A stretch of 64,000 nucleotides of DNA. Origin: Rhizoctonia solani. Its lineage: Eukaryota > Basidiomycota > Agaricomycetes > Cantharellales > Ceratobasidiaceae. Shown one piece after another: positions 55,311 to 64,000 of the stretch (the first letter of the stretch is position 1; every line of letters starts with the position of its first letter). The position numbers and the translations under genes were made by a program. The stretch is taken from positions 310,001 to 374,000 of the forward strand of contig NC_057380.1 in NCBI RefSeq assembly GCF_016906535.1, in the 5' to 3' direction. The notes beneath the pieces were generated by a model. It saw only the letters and a list, made by a program, of their open reading frames with translations, did not search any database and was not told the DNA's origin.

Positions 55311-55639
55311 GTTTCACTTATCGTCCACTCTTGTAAATACGAACGTCGATGGCGACCGTGTCGCCGAGACAATGACAATCCGTAAAATACTCGATTGTTG
55401 CGGTTCGAAAGTAAAGACAGTTATCAGAGAATCCCCCTCAAGACCTTATAAGGTCAACGGGGTTCGCAAATGAGTAAGCGGAGCAGTCCAAATGAGAGTG
55501 TATAGTTAGAAGTCAGATACAAATAATACCGGTAGCGAGAGGGGCTGAAATGGTCGGTCGGGTGAGCGTGGCCAACCTGATTATGTAAGGGACTCGCATA
55601 AAATAGAGTTAATATACGAATATCGTGCATCCCTTACAG
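55311..55639 (+). repeat. repeat copy R3 with an open small-protein end
   Basis: Matches R1 over about 330 bp on the same strand and R2 inverted. The frame at 55,261-55,473 ends LDCCGSKVKTVIRESPSRPY-KVNGVRK and TGA. Its upstream part differs from R2, so the N-terminus is not supported. Confidence 0.7.
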
Positions 55640-57401
55640 CCCTCTATCCTCACCGTTGTTTACCACACTCGACTGTCTTTACATGTTCTATAGACATTTG
55701 TTTATTCTAGTAATATATACGTCTATATAGTTTTCAACAGGCGGCGTATATTTGATTGGCGTATGGACTGGGTTGATATACACAGTCAGCTGGAACCCAA
55801 TTTGTTGGAGTTAGATGTTAGATACTATTTGTTAATCACACACGAACACCATATATAGGTAGTATAAAAAGTGGTAGGAACCAGGAATGAGTGAGCACAT
55901 AATTATATGAACAAAAGAAAGAGAATAGGATATATATAGCCTCTAAAATCAATTGGTCAAACCAATGCGCAGCATGCTCCGAACAGAGTTCCTTAGAACA
56001 TCTCCATACGCAAACGTAGTGCTAGCCCGAGGCCATAATTCCAATCTGTGCGGACGATGTCAGCGGGCTTAGTGAGTCATAGTTTGTAAGTCATAATTAC
56101 CGGCGTCACAACCAGGAGTATATTCTCGAGGAGTGAACAAGCGATGGCATCTTCGAGAAATTCGACGCTGAGGACCAAAGAAGAAAGGGTAACAATGATA
56201 CTCTCACGTTTACAGAGTTGTCGGGGTTAAGAGATGATGCCGAGTAACACAATTGTTGAGTTAGCCTATAGTCAGCAACGATCCTATGTTATTTGAACTC
56301 TAGTCTCAAATTTCACTCAATAGCCCTTGCTTCCAATGAAGTTGCGACATTAAAGCAATAAGAACACTTATCATATCACTCCTCGCCAGGTTTTTACATT
56401 CAATCAACCCCTGAGCATGTGTACGTGTGATGCCTTTTATTGCATGCGGACGGTACTCGACTAAAACCGTTGCGGTTCAGGAGCGAGCGGGAGGGCCATG
56501 CTGGTGCTAGCCAATATTGTGACGCTCTGGGGTACCACATGACTGTTAGTCGCCCTCTAATTTCCTTAGTTAGGAACCTCGGGTTGCGCAAAAGCTACTC
56601 AAGGTAGATAGAGTAAGTACCGCCTGACTAATATCAGTATCACTCTGGAGCTTCCCTAAGCCTAGGCAGCGCCACCATGGCGGCCCCACGCGCTCCTCTA
56701 CGGGGCCCCGAAAATCTGTGGAGCGCTCCGGGACTCGCTATTGTCGGCGAGCATTCTGGAGCGTTTGGTATGACGCTCGGAAGGGCTCGTAGAGTGCTCC
56801 CAAGTGCTTGCCGAGCAATCCGGACTCGTCGGATCCTAACGAGGAGGTTCCCAAAACCGGAGCACTCCAGAGGGCTCCCGGGTTTTTGGGGCCCCCGTAG
56901 AGTCCTCAAACCCCCAGCAATTATCAATGAGTGATCGACATCTTATCCCGCGGCGTACTTAACCCATTGGACCACAGTTGTGTTCTGTCATAAGCTAGGG
57001 GGGCATAATCGGTCGCGGTGTCAGCGCTGCACCTGAATGACCTATGTCTGAACGTTCGGCGACGGCGAGGAGCATCCCCGAGCGGCTAAGGCATGGGCCC
57101 CGAATTGGTCACGAATGCCAAGGTAAAAAAAAAACATAGCCGCCAGCCAGTGAGAACTGGTGCACTCAATGTATATAACCCCTTATGATATCTCAGACAG
57201 GCTCGCGTAACTACACTAGATTCCCTCGCCTTTGCGTCAGCTATTATTCTTTGGCCGCAAAAATCGCGATCGGTTGTTTGGATCAGCGCAGACGCTCGGC
57301 GCTTCTCTACGCACGCGTTCTGTGAGTCCACCATTCCAACTATGATCGTAATGTTATGAGGGGCTGAGCTTACACACATGCAACTAGACCTCACAAGATG
57401 A
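55640..57401. other. intergenic; GC-rich palindromic patch
   Basis: At about 56,640-56,935 the sequence is GC-rich with repeated GGAGCGCTCC- and GGAGCACTCC-like palindromes, open on both strands but without protein motifs. A degenerate tRNA-Ser/Leu D-arm-like string (CCCGAGCGGCTAAGGC) lies near 57,076. No gene. Confidence 0.5.
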
Positions 57402-59311
57402 CATTTCTTGATATTCTACCGACCGAATCAATAATCCATATCCTATTACTGTTGCCACCCACCGACATAATAACATGTAAAGTGGTGAGGGAGCTGCTGC
57501 TTAAAGCGCGAAATATTTATACTAGTACTGATAATCATTCTGCAGGTATGCCACCGACTCTTTGAGATTATTAGGGAGTCTCCCGAACTACAATATTTGC
57601 TCCAACTTGACATTCTAGGATATGCCCCTCCACTGAATCCATTGAATGACTTATCATTCGGGGACAAGATCCGTGTCCTGCAAAGAAAGCACCCCGCCAG
57701 ACCAAACCAAATGCAATTGCAGGACATGAGCCCACATGCGGTCAAGTTCGAATCCGTTGGGCCTCTCAGCGCCAATATTCGGTACTCTGGAGGAGTTCTG
57801 GCTGTCGGTAAACCATCTATTGACGTGACTAGACAGCTTCAGCTTTATCAGCTCGCATCCAACAACAAGCGTACAGATTTCTCATCCTTTGTTCTGCATG
57901 ATTTGGGCGTGGAGACCCACGACTTTCGATTCGACCCTGATCTAGATCTGTTGGTGCTGTTAGAGAGAGTCAATACTCTTGTGGATGATGATACCGATCT
58001 CGAAATGAGGTTTCATTTGAGGTCTCTTAGCACGGGAAGACTTCATCCTCTTGCACCAATTCCGGTTCTCACGAGCACCTTCAAGTTCACAACAACGTAC
58101 AACGAAGGAGGTTTTCAGATCTGCGGAAAACATATATCTGTCTTGTGTTACACGAACAGTCGCCTTGACAATTCTTCCCCAAAGATGTGTGTTTGGGATT
58201 GGACCACAGGGGAACTTATTACGGTAGAGTTACCAATACACGTTCATTGTGAAAGTCCACCAATTCACACTATTCTCTGTGCAGTCGACTGAGGTTCCAG
58301 GAAAGGAATTCGCGTTTATATCTGAAAATGCTTTTGTCGTTCCAGCAAGTCGCTATAAATGGGCCGGGTCTGATACAATCGGCTCATTGTTGGTCTACAC
58401 AATTACCGACACTCATCCGGGAAATCGAGCCCGGCACATAGCATCCCTTCGCCTTCCAGCAACTTCGGCTGGGCCTTGTCACTCTCAGTGCCATTTCATT
58501 GCAACTTGCCTTCCACCCTCACCTATAGTACTGGATGGGCATCTCGTAATGATGCCACCGAAGCGAGTCTACGAAATCGGGCCAAGCTCGCACTATCTTT
58601 GTCTTCACATTAGAGCATTCAATATTGAAAATCTTCACGGCCAGATGGCCAACGGCATGCTCTTCATTCCAGCTTCGAGCATACATCATATACTGAACAG
58701 TATCACGAATAAGCACCTCCCTCCGAAGCACTATACTTGGGAAGGTTGGGCTAGCGGTACTTCCTGGATCAATACTCGGATACTACGCCGCAGCCCTAAT
58801 TGCATCTTTGGTCATCGAGCAGCGCTTCTGTCGTTCGACCACAAAGAACGCGGGTGGCGGGTCTTTCTTTATGACCTACGTGCAAGCGTACGCGGCTTGA
58901 AAATGGAAGAATTTCTGAAGAACGAGGATGAGGGGCCATTCTTTTCAGACAAGTACCTCAACAGAATATTTTCCGATGCCGGAGCGGGCATTCCTGGACC
59001 CACAGTGGTAAACTCGTTCTTGGTATCTGAAGGAGAAGAATGGGACACTCACACGGATAGCATACCTCCGGTGCTAGCGGTCGACGACGAACGCAGTAAG
59101 TGATCTCTGAATGGTCTATGTTCGCAATCTTACCGAAAAACATCTTCGTAGTAATCACTTACGACGTAAGCTCTATTCGCTCATGGGCTACATCAGCCGT
59201 ACTAAACCTTTTTTCTGATTTACAGGAAAGGCAGCTGAGAGGACTACCCGAACTGCATGTATACGAAATATAGATTGCCACCACATTAGTATACTATCAA
59301 TTCTTTTATAG
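57402..59311 (+). CDS. F-box protein, four exons
   Basis: Starts MTFLDILPTESIIHILLLLP, the F-box helix; after an intron (GTGGTG to GCAG) it continues VCHRLFEIIRESPELQYLLQ, the rest of the F-box. The long C-terminal part (for example FSSFVLHDLGVETHDFRFDP, CVWDWTTGELITVELPIH, GWRVFLYDLRASV) resembles the beta-propeller-like half of basidiomycete F-box proteins. A 46-nt intron at about 58,239-58,284 (GTTCAT to GCAG) restores the frame. A last intron (GTAAGTGA to TTACAG, about 59,097-59,225) leads to a short basic exon ending TAG 59311; without it the stop is at 59103. Role in SCF substrate choice is inferred from the family. Confidence 0.78.
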
Positions 59312-61271
59312 CGTCTAGAGTGCAAAAAATTATCAGATCATCTATTCTGACAACGCGCTTCCAATCCGTAAGATTTGCTTGAGAGAATTACTCTACGGCG
59401 CTGAGCTGCTTACTAGATATATGCAGTATGCATACGTTTTCAGAAGTTTTGACAAGCTCCAATATACTGGAAAAATATTTGAAATAATGGCAGTACGATG
59501 TCACACCACCAATGAGCACCCACGCTACGTATGCGCTTGAATTGTTCTATTTGTTTGTACAACACTGTGGAGCCTCGAATTTTTGGGTTATCAAAACAAC
59601 CGCAAAATGATGCCGCTTCAGCGTTTTTCGTTCTTTTATGGATTAGCTAATCATACTGCATACATTTTCGTAATGTAAAACAATGGGAATGCAATCGTAA
59701 AACAACAGCAGAACGAGCGGAGTGCGGGAAAGTCAGCCACGAGTACTAGTCGATCTTACTCTCAGACTACACTGGTCGCGAACGCCGCATCAAAACAGTT
59801 GAGTTTCTGTGACTCGCAAAAATCCACTGTGGTTTGAAAAAATGGTATGATGATCAACCAAGTCTAGAGCGTTAATAAACTATCTAGCAGCCGGCCAACC
59901 AAAAAATTGACCGGAGATGTACATGTACCCCCTGTAGACGGACGCCGCAAGGCTATCGTTTATTAAAGTATCAAACGTGGAATCGACACAGGAACAAGGA
60001 GAAGAATTTACAGGCTCTTCTTGAGTTGCGGGCGAATCTGCGAGAACCCGATGTTCGTGCACATGCATTAAATGATTTGAATGATTTGAACCAAGGCCAA
60101 CTCAACGTACCTGCCTTTGGTCCTACGCATGCTCAAGAACCTATCAATCACGAATTAAATAGATCTGAAGTCGAAGACGGTAAGTTCTCCCCTTTTCCCT
60201 GCTCACAATAAATTTTACTCAATCATTTTTTGAGGACTGGGCGGGTGGTCTAAGAGGTGATTGGGACATGCTACGTAAATGGTGAGCGTCAATTCTAAGA
60301 TACAATGCTTGTGCTAAAATATGAATATATACAGTAACTCAAAGAGTATTATTTAGTTTTGCGACATGCAAGTGGCGGGAACCAATGTCGTAGAACGAAT
60401 GTAAAAAAAATGCATTGAAAATTTTAGTGTAATATGACCACGTGTATGACCATAGACTTTCCCAATTTATCTGGAACATCGCAACTGTCTCCCGTCTAAG
60501 TATGGAAAATATCTAGTATATAGAGTGCGTCAAGCGCCTGAGTCTCATGTGCACCTATGTTCTACACCTCAAAAACCAGCGCAGAAGGGAACCATTTGCG
60601 GTCATTTTCAATAATTGCAAAGCCCTGAGAACAACCGCAAAACAACCGCAAAATTGGTTGTTTTTCGATCGTTTTCACGTTGTAAAAACTGGGGTAATTT
60701 TGATTTAACCAGCGGGTTTACAGACCTCATGTTGGAAAAATCCACTCATGGAATAGCACCAGTAATCTAGTAAGTTAACTGAGTGCTGGGTGAGCCCTTC
60801 ACCTTGCCATTTAGCAACATAGACTCTGAGTTTATCAAGTTCTGGGCCTATACACTTGGGTCTTTGTCGATACTTTACATATGAAAGTCCAGCGATATGT
60901 TATTATCATGAATTTCTCCTCGCTGTAATAATAGGAAAATGCTACAAAATGAAAAGATAGATTAAACGTAATAAGAGAAAAAAAAAAGCGGGGTAGCAAT
61001 AGTTTAAGGTATGGGTATCTCAAACCATACGCCCTAAAATAAAATGGAATCACACATCTGCTACATGGCATTTCGGAAAGACCCATCGGCCATTCTCGAT
61101 AAATCAATCTACAGCCCAACCAAAAAGCATCATTGTACATAGCGACCATAGGACATATATATGAATGCTTACGTCGTTGTAGCCTGGTGGTAAGGCGCCT
61201 GCATCTCTCTCAACATGTACATATGTTCTGTTTGGTAAAATTAGACGAGCCAGCTGTTCATGATGCCGTTC
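59312..61271. other. intergenic with possible transposon remnants
   Basis: AACAACCGCAAAA strings recur near 59,596, 60,632 and 60,643. A frame at about 59,985-60,180 (ALLELRANLREPDVRAHALN) followed by GTAAGT looks like an isolated exon of an unknown gene. A tRNA D-arm-like GTAGCCTGGTGGTAAGGCGC lies at 61,178-61,204. None can be assigned to a known element. Confidence 0.4.
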
Positions 61272-62797
61272 TCAATCAACCCACCTAGCTTCAGAAATCG
61301 ACATGCCAGATCCAGCTTCTGGGTTTCTGTTCGTGTATACCCCAGGGGCACTCATCTTCCCAACCCGGGACCCGTTGAGACCAGATGAGCTGGGCATGTC
61401 TGAAACATTTATCCGATTGGGTTCTTCTGTGAACGGTTCAACAAGCATTGAATCATTTCCGGGCGGATACCACCCCATTGGTGCTGCTTGGGAATCGTCC
61501 GAATCGCCGACCAGGTCAGTTGAGAAACGGCGCTTGGCTCGTCGACGTTTGACAAAAAGCAACCAAACGGGTACAGCAATAAGCGCCAGACCAGCTACAA
61601 TGCTAACCACTATGCCCGCAATAGCTCCTCGACTCAGCCTACTAATATAATTTTTAGTATGTTTTGGGCCTTGTAGACACGACCTACCCAGAGCCTCCGG
61701 ACATCACTTCCACATAGTCAATGAACAGTACTTTATTCTCTAGATTGGTTACCACCAATTTATGACCTCCATCCCCCATATTGCTGTGCGCATACTTCAA
61801 AGAATGGGTTTAATTTCCAATTCAATCGGTGGGCAGACTTTGGACTTACGAGTACTGTCGGTTGATGGGGATTTCTAGTAGAGCTATTCAAACTACTTCT
61901 GGCTGATTGTCGACCTTCACTTTGTACTGCCCATGAATTGGCCCAGTTCCTCCGTAAAGAAGTAAATCACTTCCTTGGAAATCAAGAATGGCCTGAGCGC
62001 CAGTAACGTTTGTTCGACTAGAGAATAGTTGATGGGTCAAGAGTTACATTATGAATGGTCATAGACCTACTGTCCCGCGTTGTTTTTGTATCCGTTTAAG
62101 TTTCGAAATTCTTCCCACGTACCAGAAGATCCAGGAAAGCTGAACATCGAGTCTTTGTCATCAATTTCCTTCCTTTGTGCATCTCTGCATTAATATCTAT
62201 CAACGATTTGTTGTATGCGATGATGCGTTGCTTTACTTGCCGGTCAACGCTCCGGGTCCATACAATACAGTCGATATCGACAAACGGGCGGGCATTATCC
62301 CGGATTATATTAGTTAGGACGAGTGTGTGTATCGTATCAGTAAGCTGTTCTCTGGAAAACAACAACTTGAAAAGTTGATGTGAATTTATATGATAGAGTT
62401 AACCAGCGATGAAGTGGACGTACTTCTTGGAACAGTCCTTGTCCAGGGGCGTAGCCATCTGCTGGCTCAGACATGACCCCGTCAATTGATACGCTATAGA
62501 ACCCATGGTTAAAGCGTTTTGCACCGTATATATACAGCTGTCCCGTGAAATTTAAGTGTAGCCTGAAGTTATATAGCATCAACGGAATGAACAGGCACGG
62601 TCCCAGAGCTGACTTACCGTTGAGCCGTTGGTTCGGCTAGAATGAAATGAAGCTCCATTGTATTTATTAACGTGAGGATCTTTTGTTGCTGGTAAATTGT
62701 ATGAGTCAAGCCATTGCGGCTGGTACTGGATAAGAGGAGAGTAATCGTCGATAAGAACCATTCCTGGCTCAAGGTTGTTTAGGCTTGGCCTGCTCAT
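61272..62797 (-). CDS. single-pass transmembrane protein with extracellular beta-sandwich-like domain
   Basis: Start ATG 62797 (MSRPSLNNLEPGMVLIDDYS). Extracellular part: LIDDYSPLIQYQPQWLDS, YNGASFHSSRTNGS, LNFTGQLYIYGAKRFNHGFY, SVSIDGVMSEPADGYAPG, the pattern seen in many basidiomycete surface proteins (S-F-x-G-x-x-I-x-I-x-G). After a further repeat half, TM helix VSIVAGLALIAVPVWLLFVK, a basic stop-transfer RRRAKRR, then a Pro/Ser-rich cytoplasmic tail to the stop at 61272. Introns of about 50 bp separate at least five exons. No classical signal peptide is seen at this start, so a first exon may be missing. Function unknown; a sensor or adhesion role is only a guess. Confidence 0.72.
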
Positions 62798-64000
62798 CTT
62801 GGTTCGCTCAAGGCCTAGTCAAAATGTCGAAGTCGATAAATACTACGATGGCGGACGAGATGGCGAACCAACTTCAACCATTGCGATTGTTGCAACTACT
62901 ATATTACCGAACAGACATGGCCCCATCGCCACAATGGCGGAGCGCGGCGATGCAGCGAAATACATCAACTCCGGCGACAGCGCCACCACTGCTAAGCATC
63001 CTAAATGAATCAGGAGCCAGCGTGTTATCGTAGCTCTGGGAATGAAATAATGGGTAAATTAGATAGATGGACTTTCAGTGTTGACACAACCATGGTTTCT
63101 CTGGCTATGCGACTAGACCAGTTTTAACAATAGTGTCTTGTCAGCACACAAGTGGGAATACCGTTTCGGCCAGCCTAACCTCGAATAATTAAGACTCGAT
63201 AGCTTTTCTGGCGCAACCAGGCTATGCGCGCTTGAGAAGCACACGTTGATGCGGTGGTGGAGACAAAGGAGCTGTGGATCTGTGGATCTGGGAGGATCAT
63301 TGCTCACGTAATCAGGATCTTGGCATCCATGCAAATGCGTCGGACCATATGGATTAAGTAAATATAAATTGTTTGACGGCCCGCACGCATCTTGTCTAAT
63401 ATTTCAGCATTGTCCCACTAGATTGAGGAGATAATCAACCTTGCCTAAAATATGGAGCTTGATTTCAGTTACCTGCGTCCAGCTGCTTTATCCTTACCTG
63501 GGTTATGAGTTCGAGCCTGTGAGGTGCTCTTTTGTCACATTAAAGCGATTACTATAGGCTCGCCAGCTAATATATCCTGAAAACAAACTTCTAACTCTAG
63601 GTCCATCAAAAGTAATGTCCTGTCCGGCTGATTGTTAGAGCAGCCGTTTTTATTTGAAACAGTCAGCTAGTATTGGCAGAATCGTCGCGCCCACATTGGT
63701 TTGTGCCACTGTATCCAATCAAGGGGCTTCGAATATTGTACTCTTCCACGAGAATAGATTCATTCATTAATTGAAAAAAAAAGTCTAAAACCGAGGCCGA
63801 GTCTTTGTTTACTTCCTTCCCTCACGACTAGAATTCTTGTAACAAATACATCCATTGAAAGTTACATAACTATTGATACAAACTAAGAGTCGCTGTGATT
63901 TGTACACAGAGTATATATACACAAAGTGACTCACGGAGATCCGGGTTCATCTCCCCTTTCCCTTATCTGCTTCTTTGCAGCTCTCAGACGTTGGGATGCC
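62798..64000. other. intergenic to window end
   Basis: Short frames only. TATA-like GTATATATACACA at about 63,910-63,922. A gene may begin beyond the window; none is supported inside. Confidence 0.5.

Noticed and set aside
56640..56934. Open frames of 85-95 codons on both strands
   Set aside because: Produced by GC-rich palindromic sequence; low-complexity Arg/Pro/Ala composition, no domain.
57066..57120. tRNA-Ser/Leu-like string
   Set aside because: D-arm similarity only; the T-arm is degenerate (GGTCACGAATGCC) and no acceptor stem can be formed. May be an old SINE scrap.
61178..61240. tRNA-like box A string GTAGCCTGGTGGTAAGGCGC
   Set aside because: No box B or acceptor stem follows; not a tRNA gene.

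Overview
The window looks like nuclear DNA of a filamentous basidiomycete. Coding genes are split by many introns of about 45-60 bp with GTAAGT/GTGAGT donors, and the gene content resembles that of Rhizoctonia/Ceratobasidium-type Agaricomycetes: F-box proteins, a tannase/feruloyl esterase, an L-amino acid oxidase, tandem DJ-1/PfpI proteins, single-pass membrane proteins and Ty3/gypsy chromoviruses. The species assignment is an inference from gene content.

Left arm (1-13,200): an L-amino acid oxidase gene on the minus strand (1,795-3,879; seven exons that add up exactly to 604 codons plus stop), a decayed TAP-type alpha/beta hydrolase gene on the plus strand (5,317-7,686), a dispersed repeat (7,908-8,243) and an F-box gene (9,247-10,782). 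The rest is intergenic.

Centre (13,200-36,500): a retrotransposon nest that can be resolved almost to the base from target-site duplications (TSDs). A solo LTR of family D (TSD CTATT) contains gypsy element 1 (13,737-27,163; TSD GGTAG). Element 1 contains gypsy element 2 on the opposite strand (18,951-25,637; TSD GCCTA). Element 2 contains a 435-bp miniature LTR element, TRIM-like (23,782-24,216; TSD CTCCT). Downstream lie gypsy element 3 (27,821-34,070; TSD TTTTT), a solo TRIM LTR (TSD CTGAG), a solo LTR of the element 2/3 family (TSD GCTCC), and another TRIM LTR that has itself been split by a second family-D LTR (TSD CATGA). Elements 1, 2 and 3 carry the same GGGAAAA heptamer at the gag-pol junction (-1 frameshift signal). 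Elements 1 and 2 have a primer site that pairs perfectly with the predicted 5' end of their own mRNA, 34 nt below the TATA box; element 3 has the same layout with one mismatch. All three read YLDN instead of YxDD in reverse transcriptase. Fragments of a DJ-1 gene are scattered among the elements.

Right arm (37,500-64,000): a tannase/feruloyl esterase gene (minus), a broken non-LTR retrotransposon tail (RNase H), three tandem DJ-1/PfpI paralogues (minus) that each need an AT-AC intron at the same codon, a long SPT23/MGA2-type membrane-tethered transcription factor gene (minus), a multi-pass membrane protein gene (plus), a head-to-head pair of small repeated genes of unknown function, a second F-box gene (plus), and a single-pass transmembrane protein gene (minus). 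No rRNA, complete tRNA or CRISPR was seen. The resident genes do not form a single pathway; the most coherent biology is the history and shared translational and priming signals of the retroelements, and the DJ-1 array.
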